Shown here piece by piece: positions 7,407-12,781 of a DNA stretch of 12,781 nt. Position numbers and translations under genes: made by a program. The DNA is from an uncultured Neisseria sp. (GTDB lineage Bacteria > Pseudomonadota > Gammaproteobacteria > Burkholderiales > Neisseriaceae): contig CALFOA010000234.1 in NCBI GenBank assembly GCA_937919795.1, positions 1 to 12,781 of the forward strand, in the 5' to 3' direction. The notes below the pieces were generated by a model. The model did no database searches, had not been told where the DNA came from, and was given only the letters and a program-made list of their open reading frames with translations. Positions within the stretch are counted from its first letter, which is position 1; each line of letters opens with the position of its first letter.

Positions 7407-8081
7407 TTAAGAAAGCACCGGATCCCGAGAAGCTAAGTTGTGCTCCTGAGCCCAGTGTCGCAGAGCGGCAAAATCTTTTGCGGCGAAATCAACGAATGGC
7501 AAATCGTGGCTTTGCTGGCCAAACCAGATAGTCTGCATCCCCAATTTCTTGGCTGCATGCAGATTATCGGCGCTGTCGTCAATCATAATGCAGTCTGCCG
7601 GTTGGGTTTTCAGTATGCGACAAACGGTTAAATAGGCTTGGTCGGCGGGTTTGTAACACAGGCCAAAATCGTCGGTGCCCAGCAGCGTCTCGAAATGGGC
7701 GTTCAGTTGCATCGCTGAAGCCAGCGCCGCAACGTAAAAAGAGGGCGCATTCGAGAAGATAGCTTTTCGACCATGCAAATTGGGTAAGGTTTCCAAAATA
7801 CCGCTCATCGGTTTTAAAGCGGCTAATATCGGCTCTAAAGGATGGCTTTGCCGTAAAAAGTCGTGAATGTCGACTTCGGGGTGGTGCTGCTGCAAACCGG
7901 CCAGTGTGGCGCCGTAGCGGTGCCAGTAATCTTGGCGCAGGTGCGAGGCTTCGTCATGATTTAATTGCAGTTTTTGCGCCAGATAGTCGGTCATGTGGCG
8001 ATTGATCAGTTGGAAGATGCCGGCATCGGCATGATGCAAGGTGTTATCCAAATCGAATAACCAAACGGTAGAGATAGGCAT
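7407..8081 (-). CDS. HAD-superfamily hydrolase, pyrimidine 5'-nucleotidase-like
   Basis: A 224-residue cytoplasmic HAD phosphatase. Motif I is FDLDNTL (nucleophile Asp10, general acid Asp12), motif II is IFSNAP, motif III is the Lys in LCYKPADQAY, and motif IV is MIDDSADNLHAAKKLG. The helical cap between motifs I and II (QLINRHMTDYLAQ... YGATLAGL) matches the SDT1/pyrimidine 5'-nucleotidase subgroup, which removes phosphate from UMP/CMP-type or damaged nucleotides. The substrate is not proven by sequence. The start at 8081 gives the standard N-terminus but lacks a clear Shine-Dalgarno site. It is the first gene of the minus-strand run leading to glmU and glmS and diverges from the thiB-like gene. 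The 73-bp gap between them contains a 17-bp palindrome. Confidence 0.9.
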   Translation of the reverse strand: MPISTVWLFDLDNTLHHADAGIFQLINRHMTDYLAQKLQLNHDEASHLRQDYWHRYGATLAGLQQHHPEVDIHDFLRQSHPLEPILAALKPMSGILETLPNLHGRKAIFSNAPSFYVAALASAMQLNAHFETLLGTDDFGLCYKPADQAYLTVCRILKTQPADCIMIDDSADNLHAAKKLGMQTIWFGQQSHDLPFVDFAAKDFAALRHWAQEHNLASRDPVLS

Positions 8082-8115
8082 GGAAATTTTGCCGCAAAAT
8101 AGTGGCTTACGTTAT

Positions 8116-8132
8116 TAAGATGCTGCATCTTA
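8116..8132. promoter_or_regulatory. 17-bp perfect palindrome in the HAD/thiB divergent gap (candidate operator)
   Basis: TAAGATGC-T-GCATCTTA is a perfect 8+1+8 inverted repeat. It lies 22 bases before the thiB start codon and 34 bases before the HAD start, in the only intergenic space shared by the two divergent genes. A weak TATTAA -10-like hexamer (8113-8118) overlaps its left edge, which would suit a repressor site. It could instead form a small RNA hairpin in the thiB leader. Confidence 0.45.
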
Positions 8133-8154
8133 CAAAATGCTGGAGAAAACAACA

Positions 8155-9186
8155 ATGAAGCGTAGGGTATTTTTAGCCATGGGTGTGGTTTTGTTGGCGG
8201 CCTGCTCGCCGGCGGAACAATCGTCGGAACAGAAAAAGCCGCTGAAAGAGGTGCGGTTGGCGGTACACAAATCGTTTGAATTGCCGCAGCCGTTGATTGC
8301 CAAATTTGAACAAGAAAACCATGCCAAGGTGAATATTATTAAAGTGGGCGGCGGCGGCGAGTTGGTAAATAAGTTGATTTTAAGTCGTGCCAAACCGGTA
8401 GCGGATGCGGTGTTTGGTTTGGACAACACCACTTCGGCCAAGGCACGGGAAGCGGGTATTTTGGCTGATAACCAGCCAGCGAGTGCCGAAACGGAAGCGC
8501 CTTTATACGGCGCGCTGGCGGTGGATTACGGCTATGTGGTGTTGAATTACGACAAAGCTTGGTTTGCCAAAAACCAACTGGCGCTGCCCAAGTCGCTGGA
8601 TGATTTGGCTACGCCGGCTTATAAAGATTTGTTGGTGGTGCCCAGCCCGGCCACGTCCGGCCCTGGTTTGGGCTTTCTGGCGGCCAATATTCATGAGATG
8701 GGCGAAGAGCAAGCGCTGGCTTGGTGGGGCAAAATGCGCGCCAACGGCGTGAAGATTACGCCGGATTGGAATGCGGCTTATTACACCGAGTTCAGCCAAA
8801 ACGGCGGCGCACGGCCTTTGGTGGTGAGCTATGCCACGAGCCCGGCGGCGGAAGTGTTCTTCAGCAAAGGCAAATACAGCGAACCGCCTACCGGCAATCT
8901 GTTTCTGCAAGGCGGGGTGTTCCGTCAAGTGGAAGGGGTGGCGGTGTTGAGGGGCGCGGCAGAGCCGGAATTGGCGGCCAAGTTGGTACAATACCTACAA
9001 CATGGCGAGGTGCAAAAAGCGATTCCGGAAACGATGTGGGTGTATCCGGCGGTAAAAGGCACGCCGCTGCCGCCGTCGTTTCAATTTGCCGAACAGCCGA
9101 GTTTTAGCAACAATCCGAGTGAGGTCGATATTCAGGCACATCGCCAGCGTTGGGTAGAGAGTTGGTTGCGGGTGGTGGAAAAATAA
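8155..9186 (+). CDS. thiB: ThiB-like thiamine ABC transporter substrate-binding lipoprotein
   Basis: A 343-residue periplasmic binding protein resembling E. coli ThiB/TbpA over its length: DAVFGLDNTTSAKAREAGI, ALAVDYGYVVLNYDK, SPATSGPGLGFL, PLVVSYATSPAAEVFF, VEGVAVLRGAAEPELAAKLVQYL, IPETMWVYPAVKGTPLP and a terminal QRWVESWLRVVE. It should capture thiamine or its phosphates. I start it at 8155, not the in-frame ATG at 8137, because GGAG at 8142-8145 sits nine bases before 8155 and MKRRVFLAMGVVLLAAC is then a clean lipoprotein signal with lipobox LLAAC (Cys17). Lipid anchoring differs from soluble E. coli ThiB but is common where partners are tethered. No permease (thiP) or ATPase (thiQ) follows: a strong terminator ends the unit, so partners must be elsewhere or a related substrate is used. 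No TPP riboswitch signature is visible upstream. Confidence 0.88.
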   Translation: MKRRVFLAMGVVLLAACSPAEQSSEQKKPLKEVRLAVHKSFELPQPLIAKFEQENHAKVNIIKVGGGGELVNKLILSRAKPVADAVFGLDNTTSAKAREAGILADNQPASAETEAPLYGALAVDYGYVVLNYDKAWFAKNQLALPKSLDDLATPAYKDLLVVPSPATSGPGLGFLAANIHEMGEEQALAWWGKMRANGVKITPDWNAAYYTEFSQNGGARPLVVSYATSPAAEVFFSKGKYSEPPTGNLFLQGGVFRQVEGVAVLRGAAEPELAAKLVQYLQHGEVQKAIPETMWVYPAVKGTPLPPSFQFAEQPSFSNNPSEVDIQAHRQRWVESWLRVVEK

Positions 9187-9209
9187 GTAGCCGGAAAATA
9201 GGATAGCTT

Positions 9210-9240
9210 AAACGGGGCGTGTAAAAGCGCCCCGTTTTTT
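9210..9240 (+). terminator. strong rho-independent terminator after thiB
   Basis: AAACGGGGCG (9210-9219) pairs perfectly with CGCCCCGTTT (9228-9237) across an 8-base loop, and the T-tract continues to 9240. It lies 24 bases after the thiB stop, showing that thiB is transcribed alone. Confidence 0.95.
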
Positions 9241-9301
9241 ATCGGCATAAAGGGGGTGAAATGTTGAGAAATGGCCTTATCTATTTTTGAATTGAATGTA
9301 A

Positions 9302-9388
9302 TGCCTGTCTGAAACATGGTTATAGGCAAACTCAATCTGTAACCCCCTATCCTTATGATAGGATGTATTAAATTTTTTCAGACAGGCA
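9302..9388. repeat. opposed DUS pair with arms 63 bp apart, upstream of prlC
   Basis: TGCCTGTCTGAA at 9302-9313 and its complement at 9377-9388 face each other as in the terminators, but 63 bp of unrelated, AT-rich DNA separates them (the other pairs have 4-8 bp between arms). Extended pairing (ATGCCTGTCTGAAA with TTTCAGACAGGCAT) is the same as in the hairpins. The unit lies between the thiB terminator and the prlC start, so it probably carries the prlC promoter and leader. Confidence 0.85.
9346..9364. promoter_or_regulatory. inverted repeat around a TATGAT -10-like box, possible prlC promoter
   Basis: ATCCT-TATGAT-AGGAT (9349-9364) is a perfect 5-bp inverted repeat flanking TATGAT, a five-of-six match to the sigma-70 -10. 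An overlapping alternative, CCTATC-CTTAT-GATAGG (9346-9362), also pairs. I find no good -35 at the right distance, so promoter assignment is weak. It lies between the separated DUS arms, 62 bases before the prlC ATG. Confidence 0.3.
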
Positions 9389-9426
9389 TTAGCCGTACCG
9401 AATCCACACACCCAGCGAGAATCTAT

Positions 9427-11472
9427 ATGCAAAACACCGTATTACTCAATCTGGCCGACGAGCCGCGTTATCACGAAATTGCCACCGCCGACATCAAGCC
9501 CGCCATGCAGACGGCGATGGAAGAAGCCCGCCGTGCGATTGCCGGCATCAAGCAGCAGCCGCAAGCCACTTGGCTGAATACGGTGGAACGGCTCACCGAC
9601 ATCACCGAGCGGGTCGGCCGCATTTGGGGCGTGGTGGCGCACTTAAATTCGGTGGTCGATACCCCCGAATTGCGTGCCGAATACAATGCGTTGATGCCCG
9701 AAGTAACCGTATTTTTCACCGAAATCGGCCAAGATATCGAGCTTTACGAGCGTTTTAAAGCGATTAAAGCCTCGCCCGAATTTGAGAAACTCGACAGCGC
9801 CCGCCAAACCAAGCTGGAACACGATTTGCGCGATTTCGTGTTGAGCGGTGCCGAATTACCGGCCGAGCAGCAGGCCGAGTTTGCCCAACTGCAAACCGAA
9901 AGCGCGCAACTGGCCGCCCGTTTCAGCCAAAACGTGCTTGATGCCACCGATGCCTTCGCCATTTATCTGGACGACAACAGCCGCTTGGCCGGCATTCCCG
10001 AAGATGCGCAGGCGATGTTCGCCGCGGCCGCCGCAGCCGAAGGCAAAAGCGGCTATAAAATCGGCCTGCAAATGCCGCATTATCTGGCGGTGATGCAGTA
10101 TGCCGACGACCGCGAACTGCGCGCTGATATGTATCGCGCCTATGTGACCCGCGCCAGCGAATTCGGCAATGCCGATTGGGACAACACCGGCAACATCACC
10201 CGCCGCCTCGAAATCGCCTTGGAAGAAGCCCGCCTGCTCGGTTTCGCCAATTACGCCGAGCTGTCGCTGTACACCAAAATGGCTGAAACGCCCGCGCAAG
10301 TGCTCGATTTTCTGCACGATTTGGCCAAGCGCGCCAAGCCGTTTGCCGAAAAAGACCTGGCCGAAGCGCAAGCCTTTGCCCGTGAAAAACTCGCCATCAG
10401 CGAGCCGCAGGCCTGGGATTTGAGCTACGCCAGCGAAAAACTGCGCGAAGCCAAATATGCTTTCTCCGAAACCGAAGTGAAAAAATACTTCCCCGCCGGC
10501 CGCGTGCTGGCCGGATTGTTCGCCCAAATCCACCGCTTGTACGGCGTGAACTTTATCGAGAAAAAAGTGGCCGTGTGGCACCCCGATGTGCGCTATTACG
10601 AGCTGGAAAAAGGCGGCGGCATCATCGGCGGTGTGTACATGGATCTGTATGCCCGCGAAGGCAAACGCGGCGGAGCGTGGATGAACGATTACCGCGGCCG
10701 TCGCCGTTTCCTTGCCGACGACAAAGCCGGCCAGGTACAAACCCCGGTGGCCTATTTGGTGTGCAACTTCACCCCGCCGGTGAACGGCAAAGAAGCGCAC
10801 CTGTCGCACGACGAAATCATCACCCTGTTCCACGAAGCCGGCCACGGCCTGCACCACCTGCTTACCCGCGGTGACGAGTTGGGCGTATCCGGTATCAACG
10901 GCGTGGAATGGGATGCGGTGGAACTGCCCAGCCAGTTTATGGAAAACTTCGTGTGGGAATATGACGTGCTGGCCGAAATGTCGGCGCACGAAGAAAACGG
11001 TCGCCCGCTGCCGCGCGAATTGTTCGACAAAATGGTGGCCGCCAAAAACTTCCAGCGCGGTATGTTTATCGTGCGCCAAATGGAATTCGGCTTGTTTGAT
11101 ATGCTGATTTACAGCGAAAGCGAAGCCGCCAAATTGGCCGGTTGGGCGGAAACCCTGCAACAGGTGCGCCGCGAAGTAGCGGTAGTACAACCGCCCGCCT
11201 TCAACCGTTTTGCCAACAGCTTCGGCCACATCTTCGCCGGCGGTTATGCCGCAGGCTATTACAGCTACGCTTGGGCGGAAGTGTTGAGCGCCGACGCCTA
11301 CGCCGCCTTTGAAGAGAGCGACGATGTAAAAGCCACCGGCGCGCGTTTCTGGAACGAAATCCTCGCCATGGGCGGCTCACGCAGCGCGATGGAATCGTTC
11401 AAAGCCTTCCGCGGCCGCGAACCGCAAATCGATGCTTTATTGCGCCACAGCGGTTTTGATGACGCGGCTTGA
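9427..11472 (+). CDS. prlC: oligopeptidase A (M3 family zinc metallopeptidase)
   Basis: A 681-residue cytoplasmic thimet-type peptidase that degrades short peptides, including cleaved signal peptides. The zinc site is FHEAGHGLHHLL (His469, Glu470, His473), with the third ligand in GVEWDAVELPSQFMENF (Glu near 499). These positions match E. coli OpdA, which is 680 residues long. Other M3 signatures are GGVYMDLYAREGKRGGAWM, the NSFGHIFAGGYAAGYYSYAWAEVLSADAYAAFEE region and FRGREPQIDALLRHSGF at the C-terminus. The frame is open back to 9355, but the upstream stretch runs through the right DUS arm and is not protein-like; the ATG at 9427 (MQNTVLLNLADEPRYHEI) starts the conserved sequence. Its RBS (GCGAGAA) is weak. 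It has its own DUS hairpin terminator and no co-directional partner in the window. Confidence 0.97.
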   Translation: MQNTVLLNLADEPRYHEIATADIKPAMQTAMEEARRAIAGIKQQPQATWLNTVERLTDITERVGRIWGVVAHLNSVVDTPELRAEYNALMPEVTVFFTEIGQDIELYERFKAIKASPEFEKLDSARQTKLEHDLRDFVLSGAELPAEQQAEFAQLQTESAQLAARFSQNVLDATDAFAIYLDDNSRLAGIPEDAQAMFAAAAAAEGKSGYKIGLQMPHYLAVMQYADDRELRADMYRAYVTRASEFGNADWDNTGNITRRLEIALEEARLLGFANYAELSLYTKMAETPAQVLDFLHDLAKRAKPFAEKDLAEAQAFAREKLAISEPQAWDLSYASEKLREAKYAFSETEVKKYFPAGRVLAGLFAQIHRLYGVNFIEKKVAVWHPDVRYYELEKGGGIIGGVYMDLYAREGKRGGAWMNDYRGRRRFLADDKAGQVQTPVAYLVCNFTPPVNGKEAHLSHDEIITLFHEAGHGLHHLLTRGDELGVSGINGVEWDAVELPSQFMENFVWEYDVLAEMSAHEENGRPLPRELFDKMVAAKNFQRGMFIVRQMEFGLFDMLIYSESEAAKLAGWAETLQQVRREVAVVQPPAFNRFANSFGHIFAGGYAAGYYSYAWAEVLSADAYAAFEESDDVKATGARFWNEILAMGGSRSAMESFKAFRGREPQIDALLRHSGFDDAA

Positions 11473-11499
11473 GGGGTTTGAATAATCTGTGAAGGGTGA

Positions 11500-11538
11500 A
11501 ATGCCTGTCTGAAAGATTACTTTCAGACAGGCATTGTT
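11500..11538. terminator. DUS-pair hairpin terminator after prlC
   Basis: AATGCCTGTCTGAAA (11500-11514) pairs perfectly with TTTCAGACAGGCATT (11521-11535) across the 6-base loop GATTAC, followed by GTTTT. Both uptake sequences (11502-11513 and 11522-11533) are complete. It ends prlC and, from the other strand, the membrane-protein gene whose stop is at 11541-11539. Confidence 0.92.
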
Positions 11539-11976
11539 TTATTCACAAAGCCCGCTGGGATATTCCCAAGTCAAAGAAAAGTTGTGATGATAGCTATATA
11601 AAATAAGGTGTTCACCATATCTGCATAGAGAATATCGCCATTCTTCACCTGAAATCTGATCAGGATATTCCCCGTGGTAACCGCGAGCAGTTAAATTATC
11701 GAGCAGTTGGTGGGCTTTGTTTTTTTCATAAGAGGGCAAGGCTTCAAGTTCATAAATACGGGTGGTTCTATTTCCTCGGGTTTCTTTGGATTGTGTATTC
11801 ACCTTAATTTGCGATTGCTCTATCGCCGCTTCAATATTTTTTATTGCCTCTTGCTCAATATCTGAATAATAGCTTCTAATCACATAGTCAAAGATACTAA
11901 AGGCTCCGAATATGATGGCCATAACCAAAATATCATTCATTATTTGCTTGATTTTTTGTATTATTTTTTTCATCAT
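11539..11976 (-). CDS. hypothetical single-pass membrane protein
   Basis: A 145-residue protein from the tandem ATG ATG at 11976/11973 (MMKKIIQKIKQ). The frame also opens at 12018, but that extension is read across the GatC-like coding sequence and I think it is a shadow. A basic amphipathic start is followed by one hydrophobic segment (about residues 14-30, ILVMAIIFGAFSIFDYVI). Then come a Glu/Lys/Gln-rich helical stretch (DIEQEAIKNIEAAIEQSQIKV) and a soluble part with YELEALPSYEKNKAHQLLDNLTARGYHGEYP and a Tyr/His/Trp-rich end. I recognise no domain. Its start lies inside the preceding gene (44-base overlap), and the only SD-like sequence, GGGAGG at 11996-11991, is 14 bases away, so translational coupling is likely. 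It is strongly AT-rich, unlike prlC, which suggests acquired DNA. The DUS hairpin at 11500-11535 terminates it. Confidence 0.68.
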   Translation of the reverse strand: MMKKIIQKIKQIMNDILVMAIIFGAFSIFDYVIRSYYSDIEQEAIKNIEAAIEQSQIKVNTQSKETRGNRTTRIYELEALPSYEKNKAHQLLDNLTARGYHGEYPDQISGEEWRYSLCRYGEHLILYSYHHNFSLTWEYPSGLCE

Positions 11977-12145
11977 CAAGAGAGAATATCCTCCCGTCAA
12001 GTGAATCAGGAAAATCATCTCTCAATGTCTGAGGCGGATTGAGGATCTGATTGAACTGTTCCGTGAATTTTTCCATTTCACCCTCAGGAATAGTCAAACG
12101 GGAAAGCTGGGCGATGTATTCTACATCTTTGGTCGTGACCTTCAT
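11933..12145 (-). CDS. short GatC-like protein, probable truncated gatC remnant
   Basis: A 70-residue product. Residues 1-36 (MKVTTKDVEYIAQLSRL..., then FTEQFNQILN) look like the N-terminal helices of GatC, the small subunit of the Glu/Asp-tRNA amidotransferase. They look closer to Firmicutes-type GatC than to what I recall of the neisserial one (inference). After ILN the usual linker (tyrosine-rich helix and VEPT-HVL motif) is missing. The sequence goes straight to LRDDFPDSLDG, which resembles the later LREDxxxxSL segment, and then to a low-complexity NNTKNQANNE tail encoded over the next gene's start. An internal deletion is the simplest explanation. No gatA or gatB is adjacent, and the protein lacks the region that wraps GatA, so amidotransferase function is doubtful. 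The start is good: GGAAGGTG at 12158-12151 precedes ATG 12145. Whether it is a decaying gene or a repurposed small protein is open. Confidence 0.6.
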   Translation of the reverse strand: MKVTTKDVEYIAQLSRLTIPEGEMEKFTEQFNQILNPPQTLRDDFPDSLDGRIFSLDDEKNNTKNQANNE

Positions 12146-12175
12146 TTTTTCACCTTCCTATGATAAATGTTCTTC

Positions 12176-12181
12176 ATTATA
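12176..12181 (-). promoter_or_regulatory. possible -10 box of the GatC-like gene
   Basis: TATAAT on the minus strand (12181-12176) is a perfect -10 hexamer, 30 bases before the start at 12145. A second TATAAT lies at 12204-12199 within the AT palindrome. Neither has a convincing -35, and such boxes are expected by chance in DNA this AT-rich. Confidence 0.35.
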
Positions 12182-12379
12182 TGCAATAAATCGGATATAT
12201 TATATCACAAATTGTCCTATACTTCTATAATATCCATCATATACCGCTTTGCTTCAGCAACTGCCGCGGCAAAAAAATAAACCCGCCTTGTTTAATTTAT
12301 TTCTTTTGCACTGTCAATCGATCTCTATTTGAATATTTTCACCTGGCTTCAATGCCTGTTTTCGCCAAATTTACAGCAT

Positions 12380-12423
12380 TGTCACACAAAAGCGATTATA
12401 ATAATAGTAGAAGGAGTGTGACA
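12380..12423. promoter_or_regulatory. 8-bp inverted repeat flanking promoter and RBS of the flavin reductase gene
   Basis: TGTCACAC (12380-12387) and GTGTGACA (12416-12423) are exact complements, 28 bases apart. Between them lies a perfect -10 hexamer TATAAT (12397-12402); the RBS AAGGAG (12411-12416) shares its last base with the right arm, which ends three bases before the ATG. The left arm would lie upstream of transcription start if that -10 is used, so paired operator half-sites on DNA fit better than an mRNA hairpin. Candidate -35 boxes (TTTACA 12370-12375, TTGTCA 12379-12384) are badly spaced. Confidence 0.42.
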
Positions 12424-12426
12424 GCT

Positions 12427-12781
12427 ATGCAAAATATCAACGCTTTCGACCATGCGGAAACTATTTTAAAGGTTTTGGCGAAGGGTGCTTTTCTTACTAC
12501 TGCCGCAGGCGGCAGACACAATACGATGACGATTGGCTGGGGAGCGCTGGGCAATATTTGGGGCAAACCTGTTTTTACCGTAATGGTACGTCACTCACGC
12601 TATACGCACGAGCTGATCGAAGCCCATAACGAATTTACCGTCAGTTTTCCGCTGACAGCCGCTTTCAGTAAAGCACTGGGACTATGCGGCAGCAAATCAG
12701 GACGTGACATGGATAAATTCGCCGCGGCAGAAATCACCCCTGCTGAAGGCCAGACCGTTAAAGTGCCTATTATCAAAGGCG
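12427..12781 (+). CDS. flavin reductase family protein (partial, runs off right edge)
   Basis: The first 118 residues are present; the frame is open at the window edge. It begins MQNINAFDHAETILKVLAKGAFLTT and continues with NTMTIGWGALGNIWGKPVFTVMVRHSRYTHELI, NEFTVSFPL and LGLCGSKSGRDMDKF. This is the FMN-binding split-barrel pattern of the flavoredoxin/DIM6-NTAB flavin reductase group: TIGWG and the VR-SRYT segment line the flavin site, and the CG-KSGRD-DK motif is typical. Such proteins bind FMN and take part in NAD(P)H- or ferredoxin-linked reduction; the partner is unknown. The start is supported by AAGGAG ten bases upstream (12411-12416). The closest relatives I recall are from anaerobic Firmicutes, so with the GatC-like neighbour it may be acquired DNA, though its own base content is nearer the core genes. 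The C-terminal third cannot be judged. Confidence 0.85.
   Translation, partial: MQNINAFDHAETILKVLAKGAFLTTAAGGRHNTMTIGWGALGNIWGKPVFTVMVRHSRYTHELIEAHNEFTVSFPLTAAFSKALGLCGSKSGRDMDKFAAAEITPAEGQTVKVPIIKG

Larger units (their letters stand above)
12146..12426. other. AT-rich divergent spacer with promoters
   Basis: These 281 bp separate the GatC-like gene (minus) from the flavin reductase gene (plus). No gene, tRNA, DUS or strong terminator is visible. It contains RBSs for both genes, several TATAAT-like boxes on both strands, a 13-bp AT palindrome GATATA-T-TATATC (12194-12206) and an 8-bp inverted repeat nearer the flavin reductase gene. Base composition is far from that of the core genes to the left. 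Confidence 0.6.

Noticed and set aside
8082..8154. TPP riboswitch upstream of thiB
   Set aside because: The 73-bp gap lacks the conserved CUGAGA and other thi-box elements and is too short; only the palindrome stands out.
9355..9426. Upstream extension of prlC to an ATG at 9355
   Set aside because: It would translate through the small inverted repeat and the right DUS arm; homology to oligopeptidase A starts at 9427.
9856..11229. A 457-codon open frame antisense to prlC
   Set aside because: It lies wholly within prlC, which has clear M3 motifs. Long antisense frames arise in G+C-rich genes with biased third positions; the translation (Phe/His/Gln-rich) has no recognisable motif and no credible RBS.
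12143..12179. An 11-codon upstream open frame (MKNIYHRKVKK) whose TGA overlaps the GatC-like ATG
   Set aside because: Its ATG overlaps the TATAAT box at 12181-12176, so it would not be in the transcript from that promoter, and it has no RBS.
1..12781. CRISPR array, tRNA, rRNA, insertion sequence or integrase
   Set aside because: I found no regularly spaced direct repeats, cloverleaf-like segments, rRNA stretches or transposase/integrase motifs on either strand.

Overview
The window reads as chromosomal DNA of a Neisseriaceae bacterium. The strongest clue is the 12-mer TGCCTGTCTGAA and its complement. It occurs seven complete times and once cut by the window edge, always between or beside genes. 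From established knowledge this is the TG-wadDUS dialect of the neisserial DNA uptake sequence, reported for Neisseria wadsworthii and N. shayeganii, rather than ATGCCGTCTGAA of the pathogenic species. RF2, GlmS, GlmU and PrlC also look neisserial. The species is inferred; no database was searched.

Layout. 1-1287 (minus): a tight three-gene operon transcribed leftwards, encoding an acidic lysine-free protein, a hot-dog thioesterase and a membrane-anchored TlpA-type thioredoxin, ending at a DUS-hairpin terminator. 1457-2624 (plus): prfB (release factor 2, no programmed frameshift) and a probable terminator. 2689-3639 (plus): a visibly AT-richer pair, a SUKH/SMI1-like putative immunity protein and a kptA (RNA 2'-phosphotransferase) broken by a one-base frameshift. 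3677-3710: a DUS hairpin shared with the convergent glmS. 3729-8081 (minus): a HAD 5'-nucleotidase-like protein, a small lipoprotein, glmU and glmS. GlmS and GlmU together supply UDP-GlcNAc for peptidoglycan and LOS. 8155-9240 (plus): a lone ThiB-like thiamine-binding lipoprotein, divergent from the HAD gene across a 17-bp palindrome, with a strong terminator. 9427-11535 (plus): prlC (oligopeptidase A) and a DUS hairpin terminator. An unusual DUS inverted pair, its arms separated by 63 bp, precedes prlC.

11539-12781 is a second AT-rich accessory stretch. It holds a one-pass membrane protein of unknown function overlapping a short gene whose N-terminus resembles GatC with the rest missing (both minus), an AT-rich spacer, and the 5' part of a flavin-reductase-family gene running off the right edge. 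The last is preceded by a perfect 8-bp inverted repeat around its promoter/RBS region.

Most of the window is core metabolism. I do not see a convincing complete new system. The best candidates for something undescribed are the SUKH-like/kptA pair, the GatC-like/membrane-protein overlapping pair, the operator-like palindromes before thiB and the flavin reductase gene, and the split DUS pair before prlC.
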